Positions 20,841 to 29,821 of a stretch of 64,000 nt of DNA are shown here, one piece after another. The notes under the pieces are model-generated. The model had not been told where the DNA came from and ran no database searches. It worked only from the letters and a program-made list of their open reading frames with translations. Made by a program: the position numbers and the translations under genes. The first letter of the stretch is position 1; each line of letters opens with the position of its first letter. Source of the DNA: Phytophthora hibernalis (lineage: Eukaryota > Oomycota > Peronosporomycetes > Peronosporales > Peronosporaceae); the NCBI GenBank assembly GCA_012656075.1, contig JAAKBF010000044.1, positions 1 to 64,000 on the forward strand. The letters are read 5' to 3'.

Positions 20841-21570
20841 TTAAATAAAAAGGATATAAAATTGTTTTAAAAGTAGGTTCTTTAAAAAAATTCCTGTTTT
20901 AATTTTTTTATTTCGATGTAAATATGTTGTGGTTAAAGGTTTTAATGGTTTTTTTCACCTAAAATATAATAAATACTATTTTTATTTCTATATGAATAAG
21001 GATATTTATTTTTATTTTTATTAAAATGTTGGTTATTAAATTTTTATTTTTATTAAAATGTTGGTTATTAAATTTTTTATTTTTATTAAAATTTTTTTAC
21101 GATTTTGCATATTTATTTAATAATATGTATAATATCCCCTTTCTGTAAAATAAAATTAGGTTTATTAATAATTTTATTATTTATTTTTATTTTTCTATGA
21201 TTAATTAACTGTTTAGCTTGAAAAATTGTTTTTACTAATTTTAATCTTACAAGATTTATATCTAAACGACTTTCTAATAAAATAACAAAATTTTTAAATA
21301 TATTTATTTTATTATTTTTTGAGATAATTTTTGAAATAAATTTTTTAATTGATACTCATGTATACAACCATAAAAGTTACGAAATTGTTGTTTTTCAAAT
21401 AAACGTTTTTGAAAAAATTTTTACGTTTTTCAGGTTTTATTTCTTTTCGATATCTTAATTTTTTTAAATAAATTCCATTTTTTTGATTTTAATTTTAATA
21501 AGTTTAAATTTTTATGTATGTTTCTATTATTTTGAAAACATATTTTATTTCTTGGTTTTAATTTATTCAT
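20841..21570 (-). CDS. rps4: Ribosomal protein S4 with repeat-encoded insert (first pass)
   Basis: Small-subunit assembly protein uS4, about 240 residues. It starts MNKLKPRNKICFQNNRNIHK. The core has RNFYGCIHEYQLKNLFQKLS, and the S4 RNA-binding domain is ESRLDINLVRLKLVKTIFQA followed by KQLINHRKIKINNK and LQKGDIIHI. Between the S4 domain and the C-terminal motif (LKPLTTTYLHRNKKIKTGIF) lies an Asn/Lys-rich insert encoded by tandem repeats of about 31 bases (about 21020-21090), reading as FNNQHFNKNKN units. Several indels interrupt the frame. Confidence 0.88.
21020..21095. repeat. Tandem repeat of about 31 bp inside rps4
   Basis: The unit TTTTTATTAAAATGTTGGT plus TATTAAATTTTTATT occurs about 2.4 times in tandem. 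In the minus-strand rps4 frame it encodes an Asn/Lys/Phe-rich repeat. The second pass has the same copy number with one T fewer. Confidence 0.8.
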
Positions 21571-21578
21571 ATTAATTA

Positions 21579-22164
21579 TTAAAAAATTTTACGTAATAAA
21601 TACATTAAAGAATAGATAGATTGAATATTTCGTGAATTCGTAACAATAGGATAATTTATTGTTTTAAGTGTTTGACTTGTATTTACTAAAGAGATGGTCG
21701 GAATTTTTAAAGTCGATAATTCTTGATTTAAAAAGTATCTTTAATTGAACTTTTAATAATTAAAATTAATTTTATTTCATTTTCTTTAAATAAATAGTTA
21801 ATTATTTTATTTAAAGTTGTATCCATAATTTTATTAGTAATTAAACCATTTACCCATTCTTTTGTAAAAAAAATAATATTAGGATTTTTTTACAAAAGAA
21901 GTTGTTAATAAAAATTTAATTTCGTCTGCATTTCCTATTATTAAAATTTTTCATTTTTTTGTAACATATATTTAATTAATTTAAAAACACGTTTTAAAAA
22001 AACGATATATTTTTAAGTTAATTATAATATAATCATGTCTACTACCATATATAAAAGGTAAAATTTCTTTATTTGTATAAGTTATTGACTCACCATACAT
22101 ATTTTTAGATTTAAATAATAAATTTAATAAAACATTATTATTATTTTTTTTTTTTCTGTATCAT
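21579..22164 (-). CDS. rps2: Ribosomal protein S2 (first pass)
   Basis: Small-subunit protein uS2, about 195 residues. The start is ATG 22164. Family blocks are FIYGSRHDYIIINL, FLIIGNADEIKFLL, FFTKEWVNGLITNK and the C-terminal IPTISLVNTSQTLKTINYPI and VTNSRNIQSIYSLMYLL. It ends eight bases before the rps4 start. Indels in T/A runs near 21738, 21890 and 21960. Confidence 0.88.
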
Positions 22165-22166
22165 AT

Positions 22167-22761
22167 TTAATTATTTTTTACTTTTTTACCCTCTTTTTTA
22201 AAATCTTTTCATTTTTAATAATAAACCTTTCCCTTTATAAGGTTCAGGTTTTTATGACTTTTAATAAAATGTACAAATTGACTTAAAAAATATAATCTAT
22301 ACTACTTAAAATTAATAAATTTGTATGATTTATAATTTTAATATTTGAAGGGATTGTTATAATAATATTATGACTAAATCCTAATTTTAAAATTAAATCA
22401 TTATTTTCAATAAAAGCTTTAAAACCTATACCTTTTAAAAGTAAATTTATTTTAAAACCTTGTAAAACACCTTTTATTTTTATTTTTATTAATTTATTAT
22501 ATAAATTTAAAACACTTTTTTGTTTTTTAATATATTAATATTTAATAATAATTTATTTTTTAAAAAAAAATAAATATTATTAGTAAAATTTAAATTTAGT
22601 TGGCCTAAAGAAGTTTTAAAATAAATAATTTTATTTTTTGAGAAAGTTTTATTTCTGAAGGAAAAATAAATGTTTTATCTATAAAAAAGTTGAATATTTC
22701 CTACAGAACTTTTTAAAAATTTTTGTTTTTTAATTTAATATTTTTTTTTTATATTAATCAT
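22167..22761 (-). CDS. rpl6: Ribosomal protein L6 (first pass)
   Basis: Large-subunit protein uL6, about 198 residues. Recognised mainly by the C-terminal signature HKKPEPYKGKGL and by SVGN and LKGIGFKAFIENN segments. Multiple homopolymer indels. It lies between rps8 (upstream) and rps2, the stramenopile rps8-rpl6-rps2-rps4 order. Confidence 0.82.
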
Positions 22762-22766
22762 ATTTT

Positions 22767-23144
22767 TTAAAAAATTTTACAAATTAACTCCCCACCAACA
22801 TTTAATTTTTTTGCCTGTAAATCTGTTAAAATACCTATTGAAGTTGAAATAATATAAAATCCTGTTTTTTTTATATAAATCTTTATTAGTTATATATAAA
22901 CGTTTTCCAGGTTTTGATAAACGATTTATTTCTGTAATAACTGCTTTATTTTTCTATATTTTAAATAAATATCTAATTGATTTTTAGAATTTATTTTATA
23001 ACTTTTTATAAAACCTTCTTTAACTAGTATATTTAAAACATTTATACTTTGTTTTGATTTTTGTTGTACTATTTTTGATCTTTTTGCTAAATAACCGTTT
23101 TTTATTTTTGAAAATAAATTGGAAAGAGTATCTGTTATAATCAT
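22767..23144 (-). CDS. rps8: Ribosomal protein S8 (first pass)
   Basis: Small-subunit protein uS8, about 125 residues. It starts MIITDTLSNLFSKIKNGYLA at ATG 23144; an in-frame upstream extension to 23186 is part of rps14. Blocks are VLNILVKEGFIKSYKI, SKPGKRLYI and the C-terminal STSIGILTDLQAKKLNVGGE. Frame breaks near 22872 and 22953. Confidence 0.92.
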
Positions 23145-23151
23145 AATTAAA

Positions 23152-23444
23152 TTACCAACTATATTTTGAAACACCAGGTAAAGCACCTTTTGAGGTTAAT
23201 TTACGTAATTTAATTCTAGAAATTTTAAATAAACGATAAATACTTTTGAACGTCCAGTTAAAATACATAAATTTTTAATTCTAGTAATTGAAGAATTTTG
23301 ATGGAAAAAACCATTTTTGTTGTAATTTCCATCTAAAGTCTTTTTTAATATTTAAGTTTTTGAAAGAATTTTTAAAGTTAATCTATTTTTTCAAAATTTT
23401 TAAATAAATAACGTTGTTTAATATTTTTTTAATTTTTTTTGCAT
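23152..23444 (-). CDS. rps14: Ribosomal protein S14 (first pass)
   Basis: Small-subunit protein uS14, about 98 residues. Start ATG 23444. Signature C-terminal half: SSITRIKNLCILTGRSK, then RLFKISRIKLRKLTSKGALP and GVSKYSW*. Several indels in the Lys-rich N-terminal half. Ends seven bases before rps8. Confidence 0.9.
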
Positions 23445-23473
23445 AAAATTATTTATATATAATAATTAAAATG

Positions 23474-23546
23474 TGGAGATAATCGGACTCGAACCGATAA
23501 CCTTATATTTGCAAAACATATTTTCTACCAGTTGAAATATATCCCC
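23474..23546 (-). tRNA. trnA: tRNA-Ala (UGC)
   Basis: 73 nt, acceptor GGGGATA/TATCTCC. Stem TATGT/ATATA with loop TTTGCAA gives anticodon UGC. The second copy is cut by the right edge of the window. Confidence 0.93.
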
Positions 23547-23549
23547 GAA

Positions 23550-23622
23550 TAAGTGTATTGGGGCTTGAACCCAAGACCATCGGATTAAAAGTCCGGTGCT
23601 CTACCAACTGAGCTATACACTT
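23550..23622 (-). tRNA. trnK: tRNA-Lys (UUU)
   Basis: 73 nt, acceptor AAGTGTA/TACACTT. Loop CTTTTAA gives anticodon UUU. Confidence 0.95.
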
Positions 23623-23694
23623 ATTTAAAAAAATTAATTAAAAAATTTTTAATTAATTATTATAAATATTTTTTAAATAATAAAAATTTTTGAT

Positions 23695-24027
23695 TTAAAA
23701 AATATTTATTTTTTGTTTTAATAAAGTGTTAAAAATAGGAGTTTCTTGTATTTTAATTTCTTGATTTTTTTATAAATTGATAATTTTTTATTAAAAAATA
23801 ATTCAAAATTAGAACAAAAAGTTTTATAAGAATTATTAAAAAAAAATAATATTATTTTTTTCAAAATTAATTTGATTTTTTTTTATTATCAAAAAGTATT
23901 TTTTTTTCTAAATTTTAAATTATAACATATTTTAGGTAAAAAAATAAGTAATAAAAAATAAAAATTAAAAAAAAAAATAAAAACCATGAAACTTGATTAA
24001 AAAAGAAAATTGATCGAATTGTGGCAT
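23695..24027 (-). CDS. atp8: ATP synthase F0 subunit 8
   Basis: Small peripheral-stalk membrane subunit of ATP synthase. It starts with the family hallmark MPQFDQFSFLIKF at ATG 24027, followed by one hydrophobic span (FYFFFNFYFLLLIFLP) and a Lys/Asn-rich tail. The tail after about residue 55 is broken by indels in long A runs. The C-terminus IQETPIFNTLLKQKINIF* is the best reading. About 110 residues, somewhat short of oomycete relatives. Confidence 0.8.
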
Positions 24028-24044
24028 AATTAAAATTAAATATT

Positions 24045-24739
24045 TTATTTCTTCAACATATATTTTTCTTGAAAGAACACTTTTTTTTTTTTTTAAAATA
24101 TTATTATTAATTTTTGTTTTTGAATAACAGTTTGAATATATGCTAATCTTGAAAATTCTTTTTTTTTTTTAAAAGATTTAAATTATTAATTTGAAAATTT
24201 AAATGTTTTAATTTATAACAATTAATTAATCGTGTAGAATTTATTTTTTTTTTTGTAAAACCCTTTTTAGTATATTTATTAAAATAATTCTTTTTTGATA
24301 TTTTAAAGCATTATTTAAATTAAGAGGCTTCATAGAAAAATAAAACCTAAAATAGAAATAAAAATTTTTTATTATTCCAATTTCCACCTAATAAACGACC
24401 TTTAATTGAATTTTTTTGTTTTTTAAAAGATTTTTAAACATTATTTTATTAAATTGATATAATATATTATAATTTAAATCATAATTAAATAACATAATAT
24501 TTTCATATTTTATAGCAATTGTTGAAATTTTATCAATTTTAATTAAAGTAAAAGGTAGATAAATATTTTCATAATTATTAAATTCAATTACGTAAGATTC
24601 TAAAGCATTATTATTATATAATATATGATTTTCAAATAAAATATTTTTTAATTTAAATTTTTTGTTTTGTAAATAATTATTTTTTAAAAATTGTTGATAA
24701 TTTAGTAAATTATTAATTTTTTGTTTTTTATTTTTGCAT
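24045..24739 (-). CDS. Unassigned conserved-looking ORF, possibly S1-like ribosomal protein
   Basis: About 230 residues after joining frames from ATG 24739. The N-terminal part reads NILFENHILYNNNALESYVI and LPFTLIKIDKISTIAIKYEN. The middle reads SIKGRLLGGNWNNKKFFISI-LGFIFF, which resembles the strand pattern of an S1 OB-fold (KGR, GG, ISILGF). The C-terminal part is Lys-rich, ending SVLSRKIYVEE. The stop used is TAA 24045-24047. In the alternative frame there is no stop before the atp8 ATG. It could also be a lineage-specific ymf ORF; the S1 assignment is weak. Confidence 0.4.
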
Positions 24740-24760
24740 TTAAAATAAAATATTTTTTAA

Positions 24761-24834
24761 TAGGCCTAGTAGGATTTGAACCTACAACTATACCGTTATG
24801 AGCGGTATGCTCTAACCAATTAAACTATAAGCCT
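24761..24834 (-). tRNA. trnM: tRNA with CAU anticodon (third)
   Basis: 74 nt, acceptor AGGCTTA paired to TAGGCCT. Stem TACCG/CGGTA with loop CTCATAA gives CAU. Three CAU tRNAs fit initiator Met, elongator Met and Ile(CAU). Confidence 0.9.
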
Positions 24835-24836
24835 TA

Positions 24837-25237
24837 TTATTTATAAATAAATTTTGTCTTTATGGGTAATTTATTAGAACCCGCTTTTAAAACTTTTTTG
24901 CATTTTCTAATGAAATACCACTAATTTCATATAAAATTTGACCTTTTTAACTTTAGCTACCCAAAAGAAACAGCCCCTTTTCCCTTACCCATACGGTTTT
25001 CTGTAGGTTTTGCTGTTACAGGGATATCTGGGAAAACTCTAATCCAAAGAAATCCTAATCGTTTCATTTTTCTAATAATTATTCTACGAGTTGCTTCTAA
25101 TTGTCTAGAAGTTAATCTTGTTTCTTCTAAAACTTTAATAGCATATTTACCGTAAATAATATTATTTCCTTTTGCTGTTTTACCTACAAGTTTACCTTTA
25201 AATTGTTTTTTATATTTAGTTTTTTAGGGAATAACAT
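24837..25237 (-). CDS. rpl16: Ribosomal protein L16
   Basis: Large-subunit protein uL16, about 133 residues. It starts MLFPKK. Hallmarks are GKTAKGNNIIYGKYAIKVLE, TSRQLEATRRIIIRKMKRLG, WIRVFPDIPVTAKPTENRMG and GKGKGAVSFWVAKVKKGQIL. A few indels. Directly downstream of rps3, the bacterial S10-operon order. Confidence 0.95.
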
Positions 25238-25304
25238 AATTAAGATTTTTTAACAGTTAATTTTTTTTTATTTTATATTTTTTTAAAAAATTTTGAATTT
25301 AATG

Positions 25305-26047
25305 CTATGTTTGTTGGTTTAAAAAAACCCATAATTTTATACTACAAATCCCAGAAGGGGTTTTAAACTCATTAAAATGATATTTAATATCATATTCTAA
25401 GGTATTTAATGGAATTTTACCTTTTTGAAAAACCATTTTTTTTTCTTTTTGATTTATTTAAACGGCCTTTAAATTGTAAACGATATCCTATAAAATTTGA
25501 AAATATTTTAAAAAATTCTTGAAGCATATTATCAATATTATTGATGAATTTTTATGGGTTTTTTCTTTCTAAAGTTTGTTTAATATAAAAAGTTATAATA
25601 TTTATATTTTTAGTATAAAAAGCGTAACTAAAATTATAAATCATTTTTTAACATTTTTATTAATTTTATTATTTTTTTTTTTATCAAAAATTTTTTTAAA
25701 TTTTTCGTAATTTAATAAATTCAAAAATTGTATATTTTTGATAAATAATTTTATATTATTATTTGGATAATATAAATTTAAATGATTTATTATTTTATTA
25801 TAAGATAATTTATAATATTTTTGGCATTTTTGTATATAAACATATATATTAATATTATTTGATGTTTTTATAATATTTATATCTATTAATTTTAAATTTT
25901 TATAATTAAAAATATTTTCAAAATATTTTTTAATTTCTAAATCAAAATGTAATAAATTTGAATATTCATTATTATGAATAATCCATTTTGAACCCCAATT
26001 TTTTTTTTATTTAATCTTAAACTAATTGGTATAATCTTTTGACCCAT
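25305..26047 (-). CDS. rps3: Ribosomal protein S3
   Basis: Small-subunit protein uS3, about 247 residues. It starts MGQKIIPISLRLNKKKNWGS. The C-terminal domain contains YRLQFKGRLNKSKRKKKMVF, IPLNTLEYDIKYHFNEFKTP and SGICSIKLWVFLNQQT*. The middle is Asn/Lys/Ile-rich, as usual for protist Rps3, and is frame-broken. It begins about four bases after the rps19 stop. Confidence 0.9.
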
Positions 26048-26050
26048 AAT

Positions 26051-26279
26051 TTATTTTTTTTTTTATATATATGTTTTTTCGTGTATTGATAAATTCACCA
26101 AATTTAAACCCAATCATTTTATCGTTTATTTCTAAATTAATAAATATTTTACCATTATAAATACTTACGGAGCGATTACTATATTCAGGTAATATTGTTA
26201 AATTTTTATTAGTTATTTTCATCCATTTTTTTAATAAATTAACTTTAAAAAATGGACCTTTATATTTACTTCTAGACAT
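26051..26279 (-). CDS. rps19: Ribosomal protein S19
   Basis: Small-subunit protein uS19, about 76 residues. It starts MSRSKYKGPFFKVNLLKKWM and carries ILPEYSNRSVSIYNGKIF and IGFKFGEFINTRKN. As written, the frame runs on from rpl2 without a stop and also past the expected TAA into rps3. Both are best explained by miscounted A runs. Confidence 0.93.
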
Positions 26280-26284
26280 AATTA

Positions 26285-27079
26285 TTGAATAATTAATTTT
26301 TTTATGTTTTTTACGTGTGGGTTTCCCTTTAGTTATTTTACCTTGAGGTGTTACTGAAGGTCTTCCACCACTGGTTTTACCTTCACCACCACCGTGCGGG
26401 TGATCTACTGGATTTTTGCTACACCACGTACATGAGGTCGTCGGTTCAACCATCGTGAACGTCCTGCTTTACCTAATTTAATTTTTTTATGATTTATATT
26501 AGATACAACACCTAATGTGGCATAACATGTTAATAGTATTAATTTTAATTCACCAGAATTTAAACGAATTCTTGCATATTTATTATTTATTTTTGAATTA
26601 ATTGCGCAGAAGTACCCGCACTTCTTATTAATTTACCCCTTGATTTTGGATATAAACTAATATTATGTATTAAACTACCAATAGGTATATTTTGTAAAGG
26701 TAATGCGTTACCGATTTTTAATTCAGCATTTATTGAACTTTTAATATATTGGTTAATTTTTAAACCGTCAGGTGCTAGTATTAAATGCGATTGAAAATCG
26801 TTTTTATATAAGCTATATTAGCTGAACGGTTAGGATCATATAATATTTTAATTACGTAACCTTCTATATTTTTTGATCTATTAAAATCAATTAATCTATA
26901 TAAACGTTTATGCCCACCACCGCGGTGTCTTACAGTTATTTTACCTTGATTATTTTTACCATTTGCACGTTGAAAGCCTTTTGTTAAGGTTTTAATTTTA
27001 AAAATTTGAGTTAAATTATTTTTTTAATAAAAATGTTTGACGTTGTGAAGGTGTTATGGGATTTATTTTTTTCTATCAT
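26285..27079 (-). CDS. rpl2: Ribosomal protein L2
   Basis: Large-subunit protein uL2, about 264 residues. Hallmarks are ITVRHRGGGHKRLYRLIDFN, GYVIKILYDPNRSANIAYI, ILAPDGLKINQYIKSS, RSAGTSAQLI, WLNRRPHVRGVAKNP and VDHPHGGGEGKTSGGRPSVT. The start at ATG 27079 (MIEK) requires one added A. The end is either in frame with rps19 or, with one more A, at TAA about 26293. The divergent rps13 starts 26 bases away. Confidence 0.95.
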
Positions 27080-27105
27080 TTTATATGGTATATAGATAAA
27101 ATCTA
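27080..27105. promoter_or_regulatory. Divergent gene junction rpl2 / rps13
   Basis: Only 26 AT-rich bases separate the opposed starts of rpl2 and rps13, so any promoter or 5' UTR for either must lie here or within the genes. No motif is identified. Confidence 0.25.
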
Positions 27106-27533
27106 TTATGTTATATATTTTTAATAAAACAATTTCAGATTCAAAAGTATTTTATATTCATTAACTATATTATATGGTATTAATGAATATCAATCTAAGA
27201 AAATTTGTAAAAATATCGGAATTAATCCTCAAATCACCCTTAATAAACTTAAAAACAACCATGTAAACCGGCTTATAAATTATATAAATAAAAATTTAAA
27301 AGTTGAACAGCTTTTAAAAAAACGAAAACAGAAAGAATCAATGAATTAGTTGATATTAAAAGTAATCGTGGAATTCGACAAAGTCAAGGATTACCTGTTA
27401 GAGGACAACGTACACATACTAATTCAAAAACATCTAAAAAATTACAACAAATTTTTATTCAAAAACGTTTTTCACGTAATAAACGTCCATTTAAGATACA
27501 AAAAAAAAAAAAAATAAATATATTATTCTATGA
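27106..27533 (+). CDS. rps13: Ribosomal protein S13
   Basis: Small-subunit protein uS13, about 142 residues. It starts MLYIFNKTISDSKVF. Blocks are LYGINEYQSKKICKNIGINP, NELVDIKSNRGIRQSQGLPV and RGQRTHTNSKTSKK. Frame breaks lie near 27150, 27318 and in the long A run at 27501. The exact stop is uncertain: the frame ends in TGA or TAA overlapping the rps11 ATG. Confidence 0.92.
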
Positions 27534-27941
27534 ATAAAAATAAATTTAAATATAATTTTAGAAATAAATATAAAATAAAAAAAGTTTAAAAAAAAAAATC
27601 CTTTAATTTTAGTAAATTTACATATTACAGCTAGTTTAAAAATACTATTATAAGTTTAACAACTTATTCAGGTAATCTTTTAAAACAATGGTCTACAAAA
27701 TCATTAAAGAAAACAAGATTTAAAAAAATACACCGTATAATGTACAATTAATTGTATATAAAATTAATAAATATTTACAATTAAAAAAATTAAAAAATTA
27801 AAAATTTTTTTACATGGTACAGGTTTAGGTCGTTATAATGTTTTAAAAAATTTAAAACAAAAAAATTTAAAGTAAAATATCTTTTAGATAAAACAGCAAA
27901 ACCTTTTAATGGTTGCCGTTTAAAAAAAAAAAAGACGTTAA
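27530..27941 (+). CDS. rps11: Ribosomal protein S11
   Basis: Small-subunit protein uS11, about 137 residues. It starts MNKNKFKYNF. Family blocks are LILVNLHITAS, NTIISLTTYSGNLLKQWSTK, IFLHGTGLGRYNVLKNL and the C-terminal KTAKPFNGCRLKKKRR*. Four or more indels. The rps13-rps11 order is the bacterial alpha-operon order. Confidence 0.9.
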
Positions 27942-27951
27942 TATTTAACAT

Positions 27952-28036
27952 GGATAGATGATCGAGTGGTTTAAGGTGTCAGTCTTGAAAACTGAAGTAT
28001 ATAATAATACCGTGGGTTCGAATCCCACTCTATCCT
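27952..28036 (+). tRNA. trnS: tRNA-Ser (UGA)
   Basis: 85 nt type II tRNA, acceptor GGATAGA/TCTATCC. Stem TCAGT/ACTGA with loop CTTGAAA gives anticodon UGA. Confidence 0.95.
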
Positions 28037-28040
28037 TTTA

Positions 28041-28111
28041 AAGCTAGAGACGGATTTGAACCGTCATTAAAGGATTTGCAGTCCTTTACATTACCATTAT
28101 GTTATCTAGCC
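28041..28111 (-). tRNA. trnC: tRNA-Cys (GCA)
   Basis: 71 nt, acceptor GGCTAGA paired to TCTAGCT. Stem AAGGA/TCCTT with loop CTGCAAA gives anticodon GCA. Confidence 0.94.
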
Positions 28112-28124
28112 AGAAATATAATAT

Positions 28125-28319
28125 ATGAATAAAAATAAAAAATTTTTTACCTATAAAAATAAAATTATTTTAACAAATGGATCTTCTTTAAAAATAACAT
28201 CTATTAAGTATTTAAGAAACTATCAATTAAATTCTAAAATTTTTAAAGAAACAACGAATACAATAAATACAACATTTAATTTAAATAAAACTAAATTAAA
28301 TTTTATAAAAATAATTTAA
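28125..28319 (+). CDS. rpl31: Small ORF resembling ribosomal protein L31
   Basis: Intact 64-residue frame starting MNKNKKFFTYKNKIILTNGS with SLKITSIKYLRNYQLNSK following. The IILTNGSSLKI pattern near the N-terminus and the small basic character resemble mitochondrial bL31 of other protists. The zinc-binding cysteines of bacterial L31 are absent. It stands alone on the plus strand; its stop overlaps that of tatC by four bases, tail to tail. The symbol is tentative. Confidence 0.5.
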   Translation: MNKNKKFFTYKNKIILTNGSSLKITSIKYLRNYQLNSKIFKETTNTINTTFNLNKTKLNFIKII

Positions 28320-29052
28320 TTTATATTATATTTATTTATATAAATAGAAATATATATAAATATTTCAAATATAAAAATAAATATAATATAAATTAAAATA
28401 AAATTTATTATATCAGGTGGTGTAATACAAGCACTTACTATTATTATTTTTAAATAAAAAAATTTTCTTAAATTAATAACAAATTTAATAGAAAAATATT
28501 ATTAAATATTAAAAAAATAAAAAAAAATATATACAAATATTATAAATATATAAATAAAAGATAAAAAAATAAAATTAAAATAATTATTAATTTTTGGTTC
28601 AAAATAAATTGTTAAAAGATATAAATTTGAAAAATTTAAATGTAATAAAAATTCCAAATATGTGGTATTATATTTGTAAATATAAAATTTATTATAATAA
28701 AATTAAAAATAATAAAATTAAAATAAAACTTAATAAAAATAAAGTTTTCAAATTTATATAAACCTTTTGATAAAAAATTCCAAATTAATAAAATACTTAA
28801 TTGAGTTGTTATAAATGTTGATATAAAAATTGCTATAAAAATATTAGTAATAAAAATTTCAGTAATATTTGTAAATATAAAATATTTTAACAGATTTTGA
28901 TTAAGTAAATTATTAACTAATAAATATATTAATTGATCTGAAAAACAATATGAAATTAGAAAAAGATAAAAAAGGTAATTAAAATTATAAAAAATTATAT
29001 TTTAATTCAAATATATGTAATTGTAGATATGTTATTATTTTATTTTTTTCAT
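28316..29052 (-). CDS. tatC: Twin-arginine translocase subunit TatC
   Basis: Multi-span membrane protein (ymf16/mttB of older literature), about 245 residues. It starts MKKNKIITYLQLHIFELKYN after one added A. Hydrophobic spans follow; the family signature SACITPPDIINFILI is near the C-terminus (complement around 28400). Extremely Ile/Phe/Asn-rich; several indels around 28540-28680. It would act in the inner membrane; its mitochondrial substrate is not evident from the sequence. Confidence 0.85.
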
Positions 29053-29069
29053 ATATTTAAAAAATATTA

Positions 29070-29153
29070 GCCTACTTGGTGAAATTGGTAAACACGATAG
29101 ATTTAAAATCTGTTCCCATTATAGGGTTATTGGTTCAAGTCCAATAGTAGGTA
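29070..29153 (+). tRNA. trnL: tRNA-Leu (UAA)
   Basis: 84 nt type II tRNA, acceptor GCCTACT/AGTAGGT. Stem ATAGA/TCTGT with loop TTTAAAA gives anticodon UAA, reading the dominant TTA codon. Confidence 0.95.
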
Positions 29154-29160
29154 TAAAAAA

Positions 29161-29243
29161 ATCAAAGTGGTGAAATTGGTAAACACGTTACACTTAGAAT
29201 GTAAAGCTTTAAAGCATTAAGGGTTCAAATCCCTTCTTTGATA
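29161..29243 (+). tRNA. trnL: tRNA-Leu (UAG)
   Basis: 83 nt type II tRNA, acceptor ATCAAAG/CTTTGAT. Stem TTACA/TGTAA with loop CTTAGAA gives anticodon UAG. Confidence 0.95.
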
Positions 29244-29244
29244 A

Positions 29245-29271
29245 TTTCTATAAGAATATATTTTATAGAAA
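29245..29271 (+). other. Stem-loop after trnL(UAG)
   Basis: TTTCTATAA and TTATAGAAA form a perfect 9-bp stem around a 9-base loop, starting two bases after the tRNA. Confidence 0.55.
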
Positions 29272-29301
29272 AAGTTAATTATAAAATTATTTTTTAATAT
29301 A

Positions 29302-29461
29302 ATGGTTTTATCTATTCTTTTTTAATATCTTTACATTTAGGATTGTTAAAAAATTCGATAAGAATTATTTCAGTTTCCTAAGTTTGGGAAATAATTATAT
29401 TATTAATTTTTTTGTGATTTTATTAATGATTTATAATAATGATTTTTATACTGCATATTAA
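29302..29461 (+). CDS. Small hypothetical hydrophobic ORF before inverted repeat B
   Basis: ATG 29302 reads MVLSILFLISLHLGLLKNSI and RIISVS to a TAA. If two bases are added near 29380 the frame continues SLGNNYIINFFVILLMIYNN, then DFYTAY*. About 54 residues with two hydrophobic stretches. No family is recognised; it may be chance or a remnant left when the repeat boundary moved. Confidence 0.25.
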
Positions 29462-29490
29462 AATTTAATTGATTAGATAATAAATGTAAA

Positions 29491-29818
29491 TATTTTTACT
29501 TTTTTTATTTTGTCTAGGATTATTCGGTATAATTTTAAATAGACAAAATATTATAATTATTTTAATGTCTATTGAATTATTATTATTATCAATCAATTTA
29601 AATTTCATTTATTTTTCAGTTTGCATTGACGATATAATAGGTCAAGTTTTTCATTATTAATTTTAACTGTAGCAGCAGCTGAATCTGCTATAGGTTTAGC
29701 TATTATGATAGTTTTTTTAAACTATACGGAGATATTTCTATTTATAAAATTAATTTATTATCATTATAGTTATGATAATAAATTAATAAAAATAAATATT
29801 TAAACTATATTAAAACTT
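29491..29818 (+). pseudogene. nad4L: Second nad4L copy lacking its ATG
   Basis: The repeat-borne part of nad4L, including the core ILMSIELLLLSINLNFIYFS and TVAAAESAIGLA. Upstream of the repeat edge the frame contains ATA, GTA and ATT codons but no ATG before a TAG. Expression would need a non-ATG start or the internal ATG 29565, which removes the first membrane span. Small indels near 29650 and 29786. It may be a non-functional partial copy, or active with ATA/ATT initiation; I favour the partial copy. Confidence 0.75.
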
Positions 29819-29821
29819 AAA

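Noticed and set aside
21020..21095. CRISPR-like array
   Set aside because: Only about two adjacent units with no spacers, lying inside the rps4 reading frame.
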